Shown one piece after another: positions 1-10,527 of a DNA stretch of 19,455 nucleotides. Source of the DNA: Spirogloea muscicola. Lineage: Eukaryota > Streptophyta > Zygnematophyceae > Spirogloeales > Spirogloeaceae. The position numbers were made by a program, and so were the translations under genes. A model generated the notes under the pieces. The model was not told the DNA's origin. It saw only the letters and a program-made list of their open reading frames with translations, and did no database searches. Location: positions 32,256-51,710 of the forward strand of contig WELB01000088.1 of assembly GCA_009602725.1 (NCBI GenBank). The letters run 5' to 3'. The first letter of the stretch is position 1; every line of letters begins with the position of its first letter.

Positions 1-177
1 GCTTTGCACCGCCGCGCTGGTCGCGCCCTTGCAGCAGCCTCTGGCTTGCGCAGCGGGGTTGCTCTTCCTCCCCTCAGCTCATCTGACTTCCTACTGCTGA
101 CACGGGGGTATTGAGGGCGCCCTGTCTGCCTAGCCTTTGGCTCCGTCATGAACACCTGTATGCATCTGGCTGGCATT

Positions 178-220
178 TCACAGCCGATTCTTTCATATCA
201 GCAGCCGCTTTCTTCCTGCC
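178..220 (+). repeat. dispersed repeat piece W (copy 1)
   Basis: This segment closely matches 17426-17468 by eye (about three quarters of positions). The best shared block is a run beginning CATATCAGCAGCCGCTTTC. The same CAGCAGCCGC core appears at about 8724. No coding frame is shared. I take it as part of a non-coding interspersed family. Confidence 0.5.
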
Positions 221-1172
221 CGAGCCTGCGGCGCCGCAGGGCGTCGACTGGTCCCATCAGTGGGTGCTTCGGTGACGTGCCAGGCCCTACGTGGCAGGCA
301 GTGTTGACGCCAGCATGTGTTGACGTCAGAACAGACCAATGCAGGTACCAGCTTGATCATCCGAAAGAGTCCAATCAGATGGAGTGCTAACAACATAGTT
401 AAGGTGACTGACTCCAGTCGAGGACTGTAGCGGCCGACTTTTGTGTCAAGGTGGTGTTACCTTCACTCTTACTGAAGGGGTGGGGGCCAAACCACATATC
501 CGCTACTACGGGTTCACGGATTTACGGGTGAGAGGTCGACGGAGAAGTACTACGGGTGAGAGACTGGGCCAGGTGGACTGTTCGGCCCCGGCCCTCTGCA
601 CCCCCCTGCGCGTGGTCAGGTATAACTTTACGATGTCTGCTGGGCGGGCCGTTTGGGCCATTTTGGCACCCCATATCTCAAGTCCAGTGTAGCCTGGCCG
701 GCCAGCTTTTAGGGTCAGAGGCCAGCGTAGCATGAGACCGTCTCACGTCTACCACTACCCACCACTTACCGCCGCTAGCCTGGCCGGTACCCGCCAACAC
801 CTCTCAAGGTGGGTCACACCCATCGAAGCGGGCTTCAGGGCTTTTTGGCTTCTCTTTGGGCTTCTCTTTGAGTGTCGCGGACGGCAGCACAGGGCTTGCG
901 CGCAGATGCCAGATCACGGCTCGGCGGCAGATGAGCATCTTTCCTGACTGGTGCTATTGAAAGTTACCGCATACGTGACTCCCTTCACACCAGGCCTAAC
1001 TTTGAGTCCTCCTGTTATGTCCACGTGTGCAGCCACCCCCAAAATCCTAGTCAGATCGACACCAGCGAGCTACTAACTGGACATTGCACGACACGATTGC
1101 GCATGCGCTCGCTCCTGGGTACACGAGGCCCCTTTTCCACCCCTGCTTCTGCACCGACACCTTAGCCCCTCG

Positions 1173-1300
1173 TAGCATAGGGCTTCGCTCTGTGTAGCCC
1201 CATCCTTTGCACTAGCTCTTGCCCAAACAATCATTGGCCTGCTCTAGCCTCCTGTTCTATCAATGGGCACCGCGCGCCTGCCCACAACCCAGCAGTCTCG
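1173..1300 (+). repeat. dispersed repeat piece X (diverged copy 1)
   Basis: Order of blocks: a CATAGGGCTT block, a block near GTAGCCCC, a TTGCAC..CTTGCC block, AACAAT..ATTGGC, then CACCGCGCGCC. The same blocks occur in the same order at about 17550-17670 and partly at 8653-8705 and 9725-9860. Identity is loose, so the limits are approximate. Confidence 0.4.
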
Positions 1301-1496
1301 TGCATCCCAGTCCCTCTACGCTCTCACGTCCCAAGCCAACCTGGCGCCCTGTCCTCCCCCTCTGACCTCATCAAAGCTTGACTCACGCGTGCATTCGGAC
1401 CACAGGGAGGACAAGGCGGGTGTGTTCGTCCATGCTCGACCACTGTGGCCCTCTGGAGAATCCAGTAGACCTCTTCCCTCCCGAAGAATCCACTAT

Positions 1497-1514
1497 CCTC
1501 TCTCTCTCTCTCTC
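1497..1514. repeat. (TC)n microsatellite
   Basis: A run of about nine TC units inside C/T-rich DNA. It lies beyond the 3' end of the S15A gene. It creates artificial open frames on both strands. Confidence 0.9.
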
Positions 1515-1730
1515 GTGCCTGTACCTACTGTGCCCGAGCTTGCCCTCATGGAGCCCCGCCCACGCGATTGGGCGCCGCGAGCTCAACTGGCTCAAAGGTA
1601 CTGTGCACGTCAGGAGATGCAAAATGCCAGCACTGCTTCCAGCTGTCCTGTGCCTATTGTGGGGTACACTCTGCAGGTCACCATAGCCTGTGTGTGGAGC
1701 CTGAGAAGGCCACCTAAAAGAGTGGCCGAA

Positions 1731-2607
<877 letters not shown>

Positions 2608-2724
2608 GGCGCCGGCAGAGCGCGGCTCGCAGCGGCGAGGAGGGCGGCGCCGGAGCAGGGGCCTCGCGCGGGTGCGGCGCGCGGGGGCGCGGGGGCCGGG
2701 CGCGGGGCGAGGGGGGCAGCGGAC
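2608..2724. promoter_or_regulatory. shared promoter of the S15A / L37 divergent pair
   Basis: About 117 bases separate the S15A start codon from the unresolved base where the L37 start is expected. The whole interval is very GC-rich, with runs of G on the plus strand. No TATA box is visible. Both genes are ribosomal proteins and start on opposite strands, so this segment, possibly extending into the C-rich L37 first intron, must carry both promoters. That it is a single bidirectional control element is inference. Confidence 0.7.
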
Positions 2725-3340
<616 letters not shown>

Positions 3341-3451
3341 GTCGCCTGGGGTGGTGCAATCACCCTTGCTGCAGACGACAACATAGCGCGTGAGAGACGA
3401 GCACTCTATTCTTGGGGCATTACTAGTGCTCCAGCATGAGAACGGAACTTG

Positions 3452-3456
3452 TGTAA
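3452..3456 (+). promoter_or_regulatory. TGTAA polyadenylation motif after L37
   Basis: TGTAA is the usual green-algal poly(A) signal. This one is 112 bases past the L37 stop codon. A five-base motif is weak evidence alone, but the spacing suits a 3' untranslated region. Confidence 0.35.
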
Positions 3457-3467
3457 AGATGAAGATA

Positions 3468-3710
3468 ATGGAAGGCCAACGTGGTCAAGTACAACAGCAA
3501 GCACACTCGATGACGCACATTATTCACTGCAGATTGACCCGCTCAGTAATCACGGGGTCAGCACACAGAGGTCGCTAATAGATTACTGAATACTGGATAC
3601 AACTTTTAAGCCCTTTTGCCACCAACTAGAGCTCGCCCAGCTTTTTGATGCAAAGCATGAGCTTAGAGCACGCTGCAAACAGGCCGACACAGGTCGGCGC
3701 AAGAACGAGG
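3468..3710 (+). repeat. dispersed element Z (copy 1)
   Basis: This aligns by eye along its length with 18727-18965 (roughly 70% identity) and in its first half with the reverse complement of 9068-9165. The strongest block is GACCCGCTCAGTAA.CAC followed by GTCAGCACA.AGAGGTCGC. One frame of the core reads IDPLSNHG in this copy and RIDPLSDHG in the copy near 9.1 kb, so the source may have been coding. Stop codons interrupt this copy. It begins just downstream of the L37 gene. Confidence 0.65.
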
Positions 3711-4598
3711 CACACAGACCGAGGACTTGTCCTAGCAAGCAGATGTCATGGCAAAGCCCTGAACATCACAGTCCTATCGTAGGTGTTCGTTCATTTGAAT
3801 GCTGTCTGCTGCTGCCGATCTAGCATGCTTGCCCTTGTCAACTGAATCCTCGACCTGTCTGGCAGGTGTTATGGCTCCCCCGAAGAAAAAGACAGCCACG
3901 ACAACATATTAGACCTCTTCACATGTGCAGTTGCCGATGTACTGCGCACTGCATTCACCGGAGTATTCCAAGAATGCTTTGTACGTTCTTTACAGGTCTT
4001 AAGGCTGCAGTCAAGTGTCACTGCACCCATTCATGATGTTCAAGATTTGCCAATGTACATGGCATGAAATTGGATTTGTTGCTTGAGACTACGGCAAAGA
4101 AGGGTGTGGGCTGGTCTGTGACTTAGAGATATATGTATCTTAACCTTCTCTACAAGCGCCCAAATCGTCAATGTTTGCTGCTAGGCTCCGCTGCAGGGTG
4201 ATCTGAGGTAGCAGACTTTCAGCCAGTGCTGTGTGAAGTGATGCAAGTCCTCCAGACAATTGTTGGAGGGCTTGATACAAGGATGTTCCTTGAGTTTTCC
4301 AGACCTATTACAGCAAGAACAGATGTTCCGGATACACAGGTTGCGGCTGTTGCTGACCCACTTCTTCTTCAACCACACAGAGAATGCTTGCCAAATAGAT
4401 GCCATGCCGGAGATCTCTGCCAAGTGGTGGCTGTTATCTGGATTATCTGCATGCATCAAGCCGCTTCAAGTCACGCTGAGCCCACTGTGTATGTCAATCA
4501 TGCAAGCTCAATCTCTGTAACGTTTTATGCTGGGTTGTTCATTGTTCCTGCTTGCCAACTCAAACTTGCATGATTAAGCTGCAGGATGCTGCTGTGTA

Positions 4599-4603
4599 TT
4601 ACA
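4599..4603 (-). promoter_or_regulatory. TGTAA polyadenylation motif of the O-fucosyltransferase gene
   Basis: Minus-strand TGTAA, 127 bases beyond the stop codon. The distance is like that seen for L37. Position and motif are the only support. Confidence 0.35.
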
Positions 4604-4729
4604 CATGCACGTCAAGAACATCTATGACAGCACCGTCAAGCTGCATTTGCAACTAACTTCGACTGAAATGATGGGGAGAAGGAGAAAGCACCTGTCTACT
4701 TGGTTGTGATTGTTAAGGTCGAGTTGCCA

Positions 4730-7700
4730 TCAAGCTGCGTCCCACAAGTGCATGTCCTGGCTGCCCTCAGTTTTGCACATACATCCAGGGTATGGGTTGG
4801 CATAGAAATTCTCCTCATGTCTTGGGTCTCCTTCCTGTCTAGAGGATAGCCTGAGTCTTGGAAGTCCTTCATTGCTATGTGAAGTCTGTACTAGCTCCTC
4901 CATAGTTGCTGTGGCTAAAGTTCCGTTTGCAAGGCTGTCGAAGAGAGGGACGAGCGCCACTCTACAGAAATTTGCAGGCGTCAGTCTCGGTATAATCAGG
5001 GTCCATCAAACAAGGTGATCACATGCTTGCTCCTTCGCAAGAACAAGTCTTATGCTAATGCTAAGACTTTGCCCCGTAGTTATGCTTGTCGTTTGTCAGA
5101 CAAGCTTTCTTGAAAGAGTGACTTGAACTGTCACATTCACCTGTCTGGCAAGATGGTGCGCTTGTGGCCATAGAATCTTCGGTGCCCTTGAAGCATCCGA
5201 GCCATGTTGCCATCGTATGTTGGCACAAAGACATTGCTCGCCACAGCCACCATGTAGTCAAGCGCTGCATATCTGCTCCAAATGCGGTACAAAGAAGTTA
5301 AGCAAACAAAGGGTCACTACACCAGTCAATCTAAATTTACCATGTCACGCTGGTAGATGCTTATTAATGGGGTCAAGTCAAGAGACGCGAACCTCGGCCA
5401 GTAGACCTAAACCTAGACCTGTAGTCAAGGCCATTCCTGATAAATTACCTGTTCTGGCAACCCTGCAAAGCTAGTAGCTCAGTCTCTGTTGCGATTGTTT
5501 CTTTCATGACAACATTTGGAAAGAAGTTTTTGAACTCGTCCATCTTCTTCTCTCCTCCATACAAGTCTAGTCATTTTGGGGGGGATACCTAAGGCCTACA
5601 CAAGGATAGCCTTGAGAAGTGTGTGAGCTCTGCCAAAAGTCAACTTCGCCATACACATACACAGATTGGAGCACATGCAGAGACGTACTGGGCACTCAAC
5701 GCTGAACGCCATTGCTGCAGAAGGCCCAGTGGTTGGAGCTGCAGTCTCTACCTTGAGAAAGACTCCAGCTTCGTGAGGGGTCAGTGGGCACTTCCCAGAG
5801 GCTCGGCGTTTCTCCGCGTCAATCACTTTCTCTTTCCAGTGCTTGACACTGTAACGGACTTGACGAAGCTCCTCGACCTCGTCAGCACTTAAGCCCTGGC
5901 TGCAGCCTGAGAATGCCAGGATGTCCTTTTCATATCTGCAAAGCCTCACATGAGCGAATGATGCAGGTACAATGTGAAGCTGAGCTAGTCTCAAAGCCCA
6001 TCTTAGAGCAGGACGTTTGAAAAGCGTCTGTGGATGTGAACATGCAAAAGGTAGCTATAGCTGCAGGAAGTCTGATGCAATCAAAACATCTTCGCCTTCT
6101 AGGCTGCGCAGACAGAAATTTGCAATGAGACTACTCCCAGTGGCTGCATACACGAGCCTCGCACGATCAACCTGAGATGCAGAGCTGCGTAAGGACCTTG
6201 ACTCCGCAGCCGCCTAACAACTTCTTCTCCAAGGGACTCGATTGTTGGCTGGAACCTCAAAGCCTCAAAGTTTGTCCTACACCGAAGTGTTTGAATATGA
6301 GGTGGAAGCCCATTATTCGCCAATCGGGAATCACTGAGCTTGAATTCTATGATCTTCTCATGTCTGAAGAGTGGCAATGTATCCTCCAAGTAGTAAGAAG
6401 CCTGCACAGCCCAGCAATCAAGTGAAGCGTTGAGATATATGCCTGCAGTAGACGGGGTTGCTTGTGCCTTCTGCAGCTCAAACATGGCATATTCGCCTAG
6501 GTTTGCCATACACACAAACATACGCAGCACCGCTGTTCACAGACTACTTGACCTCTCAAATTAGCAACTCATTGCATACGAAACAGCAACATGCCTGTCA
6601 TCTCGCTTGTCAATCAATGGACTGCGGTCACCTTGGACCAAGAGACAGGGTTTATGGAGAGTGGCTTCGTCCTGGAGAACTGTGATGGAAGTTGCTTCAC
6701 GATCTTGACGTCGTGCTTCAGATGGTCTATAAAGTGATTCGCATCAAATATGTCCTCAAAGCCACTACATGGTAATCATGCAGCGGATGCGAGGAAGATG
6801 ATTAATTCAAACTACTGCAACAGCCCACTCCTTGTCGGGCTTTGGAGCTGAAGTCAATGACATGTCCTGACAAGCTCTAGCAGTCCAGCACAGAGGTGGA
6901 GCATTGACTGCTTAACTCTGAGTCTACGGCAGTTCTTCGAGGAATCACAAGTCAGATTACATATCTGTAGCATGAACCAGCAGAAGGCCTGACGCCTTAC
7001 CTTGTAATCTGCCCAGTACGACGTTGAGTCAAGCTGCGGAAGGATTAGTGTCACATTCATAATCCTTGCGATAGCTACCATGTCACAGATCTGCGCACAT
7101 TCCAGGTCAGGTCCCATGGAGCACTGGTGCATTAGTGCTTGAGCCTACACGTCACAAGTAGGTTACTGACTGTTGAGCTGCAACGTGACCTGGCCTTCAG
7201 ATGTCTCATTGGATGGCTCCCTCAAGCTTGAGGCCACTAACATGCTGCTTCTGAAGCAATCCTTAGTTGGCCAATGTGGGGCTTTCATAGCATGGACAGT
7301 TTGACTGGACTACGTGGGCGATCTGTTACCCCTGCTCGCATCTGATTGAGTCCTCCGTTCGCATTGACGAGTAGGTAGCCATTCGTGGCTGTGGTTGCCG
7401 CTGGTTTCACACAAGTGCCGTTATGTAAGATCGAAGAGGCTCAAGAAGGAGCCTTAGCTCTCACAGGCTGTGTTCTTAGACTTATTATGCACAAGGAAGC
7501 GCTCTGTTGCATGGAGGCAATTGCCTTGCACCCTGCCTATGTATATGCAAAGCATTGGAGCAGTGCAATCACTACAAGTCGACCAATTTGTAGGTACTTG
7601 GGTCCACTTTACCGCCTACCTTGGTACCCGTCTTCACGAGCAATGCACTGTGTGAGTCCAGCTGTGATGTGTGCTAACGGTCGTTCTGGTACTCTGATTT

Positions 7701-8186
7701 CATCGCTAAGACGGACCATCTGGATAAGCTGCAATCGTGTCCACCACAAAACATGATATCGTCATGGACCAGATCTCTGGTCTGTGATCTCTGAACACCT
7801 AGACTGCATGCTCCACAGCTGTGTGTGTCAGCCACGACAGCAAATAGCAGCATTGCGGCTGCACGCCTTACCAGCTTACTAGGGGCGGCCCAGTGGCCCG
7901 TGCTGAACCACCACAGGAACACTTCGAATGCCACGAAGAGGCACAACCCAAACGCAAGGAGGTATGGAAGCCAGGCCACCCTGCCTTTGTACTGGTATGT
8001 CCACATCGACGAACTCGATGAAGAGACCGTCGGCGCTGCCAGCATGCCAGCTGTGCAGACGACTTGGTTTTGCTGGCAGCTGCAAGTGCAGCCTGCCAGG
8101 TGCACCTGCACATCGTCGGCGCGGAGCGCCGGGTAGTCTGGGCGGCTGTTGGGCGTCACCCGTCTGAGAGGGCCAGCGCCGCCCAT
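4730..8186 (-). CDS. plant-type O-fucosyltransferase family protein (PF10250-like), ten exons, apparent frame break
   Basis: Probable GDP-fucose-dependent glycosyltransferase of the plant O-FucT family, a type II membrane protein of the secretory pathway; the acceptor cannot be told. Exons (minus): 8186-7872, 7728-7620, about 7439-7330 (start could be 7400 or 7388), 7090-7001, 6754-6632, 6401-6172, 5935-5752, 5595-5449, 5272-5141, 4961-4730; about 557 residues. There is a Ser run at 55-60 and a signal anchor near 70-93 ([20 protein letters not shown]). Family blocks in order: [89 protein letters not shown] (about 317-336, the H-x-R site), [60 protein letters not shown], and [11 protein letters not shown] at the C-terminus. 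Start chosen: the first ATG in the open frame. In exon 8 the frame shifts between TRL and YGGE. The exon 4/5 joint is also uncertain. Confidence 0.9.
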
Positions 8187-8530
8187 GGGGCCGCCTGCAG
8201 CTGGCGGAGATGCTTGGTGCGCCTGCGCCCGGGCAAGGGCAGCATGCGCGGGGCTGGCCGCGGCCAAGGCTGGCTGGAAGCTGATGCAGCGGGGGCGGCA
8301 TGGTCAGGCGGGCGGAGGGGCTGGGAGGAGAGCGGCGGCGCGAGGCGCGGCCAGGGGCGGGGAGCGGGTGCCGGATGCAGGGGGGGAGGCCAGGCCGGCG
8401 GGTGAGCGGTCCGGCGGGCTGGCCAGGGGCCGGGGGCGTGGCGGCAGTTGCAGTGGCGCGTCAGTCCGGCCGGTCGACGGCGCTGGCGGCGCCCCCGTGC
8501 CCTTGATTCGAACGGGCGCCGCCCGGCGGC
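8187..8530. promoter_or_regulatory. GC island upstream of the O-fucosyltransferase
   Basis: Very GC-rich, with long G-rich runs on the plus strand, so the sense strand of the minus gene has a C-rich leader. It starts at the proposed ATG and probably covers the 5' untranslated region and promoter. Many long open frames here on both strands are by-products of the composition. Confidence 0.5.
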
Positions 8531-8535
8531 CCGCC

Positions 8536-8570
8536 CCGCTGCCGCTGCCGCTGCCGCTGCCGCTGCTGCT
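8536..8570. repeat. (CCGCTG)n microsatellite
   Basis: About five hexamer units followed by CTGCTGCTACTG. Read on the minus strand in one frame it would give an alanine run. It lies upstream of the proposed O-fucosyltransferase start and not in the reconstructed coding sequence. Confidence 0.9.
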
Positions 8571-8622
8571 ACTGCAGTCACAAGCTCCGCCTGAATGCCA
8601 CCTCTGGCTGGCTTCCTACAGC

Positions 8623-8652
8623 CGCCTCTTCCCATGTCAATGGGAAGAGGCG
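8623..8652. repeat. perfect 13-base inverted repeat with a 4-base loop
   Basis: Arm 1 is CGCCTCTTCCCAT (8623-8635), the loop is GTCA, and arm 2 is ATGGGAAGAGGCG (8640-8652). Every base of the stem pairs. It sits directly before repeat piece X copy 2, which begins AACAATGTATTGG, so it may mark an element boundary or a fold-back created by insertion. Confidence 0.85.
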
Positions 8653-8705
8653 TAACAATGTATTGGCTTGAATTGGCCTCCCTTTCAATTCATGCGCCCC
8701 GCGCG
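8653..8705 (+). repeat. dispersed repeat piece X (copy 2)
   Basis: AACAATGTATTGGCTTGAAT matches 17604-17623 exactly. The following CCCTTTCA..TCATG and GC.CCGCG.GCC blocks also match 17629-17655. No coding frame is shared. Here it is followed by element Y in reverse orientation, whereas at 17.6 kb it is followed by Y in forward orientation. Confidence 0.7.
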
Positions 8706-8788
8706 CCTTCTCTCTCTCATGTCAGCAGCCGCATCTGTCCTCTCCCCTGCGCCCCGCGGCCGCGCCCATCCGGCCTCCCCACAAATTT

Positions 8789-9005
8789 GAAAGGGCTCGC
8801 CCATTGAGGATAGGGGCTGGACAAGCCAGCCCAAAAAAGAATGAACAAAGAACGATAAGGGGGCCAGAGGAAGCCAGAGGAAGCGCTAAGAAACCAAAGC
8901 ACACAAAGAAAGAAAGCAGCTACAAATTACTCAGTAACCCCTGCTAAGCAGCCGCAAATCAGAGAGGCTAGGGTCCTGGAAGTGGGTCCCCTGGACAGAG
9001 CCAGA
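8789..9005 (-). repeat. dispersed element Y (copy 1, reverse)
   Basis: The reverse complement of this 217-base segment matches 17684-17901 with only a handful of differences (about 97-98% by eye). It runs from TCTGGCTCTGTCCAGGGGAC to CAATGGGCGAGCCCTTTC. No terminal inverted repeats are seen, and neither are tRNA-like promoter boxes. The high identity suggests recent copying. Confidence 0.9.
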
Positions 9006-9067
9006 GGCAGCAGCGAGGGCTCTCCCGGCACGAAGGTGCAGCGCCCACAGCCTTCTCACCCCGCTCC

Positions 9068-9165
9068 CGTGGTCACTGAGCGGGTCAATTCGCAGCAGGT
9101 AACATATGTCCTCAGATTTCCTTGCCGTTGCACTTGGCCACACTGGCCTTCCACGCAAATTTTCC
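9068..9165 (-). repeat. dispersed element Z (copy 2, reverse, truncated)
   Basis: Its reverse complement matches the first half of the Z copies at 3468 and 18727: GGAAGGCCA.TGTGGCCAAG, then TTGACCCGCTCAGT.ACCACGG, after which similarity ends. Element Y begins about 60 bases away on the same strand, so the two may have been captured together. Confidence 0.6.
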
Positions 9166-9189
9166 TCCGCAGCCCGCTGCCCGCTCTTT

Positions 9190-9405
9190 CCTCAGCCTCC
9201 CGGCTGCTGTGGTCCCCGGGCCCCCACTCCGGGCGTCCGCCCTTGCGCCGGCCTGCACCTCCCGCGGCCCTCAAGCCGCTTGCAGCGGCCGCCTCCCCTG
9301 CCTTCTTCGGCCGGCCCACACCCGCTGGCCCGAAAGCCGCCCGCCGCCCCTCGAGCACACCCACCACCCAAAGCCACTCTGGTCCTGGGCTGAGCTTTGC
9401 GTGCA
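9190..9405. promoter_or_regulatory. C-rich GC island of unknown purpose
   Basis: This is strongly C-rich on the plus strand. The named minus-strand genes have islands that are C-rich on their own sense strand just upstream of the start. By analogy this island could lead a plus-strand gene beginning near 9.5 kb. The function is inference only. Confidence 0.3.
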
Positions 9406-9547
9406 CGCCAACCGCTCCACTTAGAGCGCAACTCCGGCAACTACTGGGGCCAGAACCACACCCCTACTACTACTACGCAGCCGTTGCCCCCCGCGGTGGT
9501 CTGCAAGGCCTGATTGGCATCCCAGCATACCGCAGGCATAGGTTGCC

Positions 9548-9670
9548 ATGCTACTGGATTCGGCTCTCGCTGAGCCTGCTCTCGCTCGCACGGTCTGGGC
9601 GTTCATCAGCGTGCTGAGTCGGGCCACCGGATCCTGTGGCGGTGCTCCGGCTCTCCAAGTCAGTCTGCTA
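9548..9670 (+). other. possible first coding exon of an unidentified plus-strand gene
   Basis: From ATG at 9548 the frame stays open for 41 codons (MLLDSALAEPALARTVW...) and meets the donor CTA|GTAAGC at 9671 in phase 0. It follows a C-rich island. I do not recognise the peptide. I could not connect it to a following exon; the next 190 bases include repeat piece X. It could be chance. Confidence 0.25.
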
Positions 9671-9724
9671 GTAAGCACTCACTAGGGTGGACATTAAAGT
9701 CATCCATTCGTACGTTGTCGCCCT

Positions 9725-9860
9725 GTTTCTTAGCCCCTCTTAGCCTAGGGAAACGGTTTGTGTGGCCACAGATTTTGCACCTCTCTTGCCTTTGGCATGA
9801 ACATCGTATCGACTACGCTCGGCCTCACTTCATTGCATGCGCACCGCCCACCTTCTCACT
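9725..9860 (+). repeat. dispersed repeat piece X (diverged copy 3)
   Basis: Blocks CTTAGCC, a TTTTGCACCTCTCTTGCC block, TGAACATCGTAT, CTTCATTGCATGCGCACCGC and CACCTTCTC are in the same order as at 17550-17670. It is more diverged than the copy at 8653. Confidence 0.4.
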
Positions 9861-10527
9861 CCATGTTGACCATCCTGCAGCGCCATCCACCGGGCCCCTT
9901 CCCGCTCCCTGAGCCTCTCCGCGGAGTCTTCGCAAAGGGCTTCCAGCAGACATGCGCGCCTCCCTATTTTCCCCTTATCCTCAAAAGGCCTCCGTGGCGC
10001 CTCGCGTGCGAGCTGCCGCACCATCGCTGGCATACTCTGGCCCCTACCCGCTGCCTTCCACGCCCCCATCGATACACTTCCCTGAAGCGCTGCCACAGTC
10101 TGCGCCGTACCTCTTGGCGTCATGCGGAGGTACACATGAGATTCTTGTGTAGGTCGCAGTCCTATCCTTTGGGCCACGTTCGACGAATTGGTCGTGAGCG
10201 GTGCTGCACTTCTGCAAAAGAGGCCTTGGACACACGTGGGGGCAGCTGCTCACGTAATGGTTGTCAGCACAGCAACTCCATACCTGGCCGAAGCTGCAGC
10301 TGACTCACCTTGCTGTGCTGCTGGCAATACTAGTGCGACCGGGCACTCTTGGCTTGATTTGGAGGAGCTCGCCTGCAGGAGGTAACAGCTGGGCGCACAT
10401 CCTTCATGACTTTCACCCGCACTTCCTGCTGTTCAGTTGGTATGTTGCGTACGAACTATATAGTGGAGTAAGTAGTCCGATTCACGACCGTGCACGGGAC
10501 ACCAGAATCCGCCCGCTGCTTCACAAA

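Larger units (their letters stand above)
1..1730. other. gene-poor left end, no gene recognised
   Basis: I find no recognisable protein or RNA gene here. Open frames are short, overlap on both strands and resemble nothing I know. The stretch from about 1120 to 1560 is C/T-rich and includes a CT microsatellite. Two pieces (about 178-220 and 1173-1300) resemble repeat units near 17.43 and 17.55 kb. The last few hundred bases should hold the 3' untranslated region of the minus-strand S15A gene, although I see no TGTAA signal for it within about 450 bases of its stop codon. Confidence 0.5.
3341..4729. other. convergent intergenic gap
   Basis: This lies between the 3' end of L37 (plus) and that of the O-fucosyltransferase (minus). 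Apart from element Z (3468-3710) and the two possible poly(A) motifs, I see nothing I can name. Overlapping open frames near 4181-4573 on both strands run up to 115 codons. They have no family likeness and no clear splice partners, so I do not call them genes. Confidence 0.5.

Noticed and set aside
4181-4573. Overlapping open frames on both strands in the convergent gap
   Set aside because: No family likeness, signal or splice structure; probably 3' untranslated or intergenic sequence.
8495-8520. GTTCGAATC on the minus strand, like a tRNA T-loop
   Set aside because: The flanking bases do not form a five-pair T stem, and no acceptor or anticodon arm is found at the right distances.
8156-8655. 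Long alanine-, proline- and glycine-rich frames on both strands
   Set aside because: They come from the GC island and the (CCGCTG)n repeat and lie upstream of the O-fucosyltransferase start.
9758-10303. 181-codon plus-strand open frame
   Set aside because: It begins inside repeat piece X and is rich in His, Pro, Arg and Ser from C-rich DNA. It has no recognisable domain.
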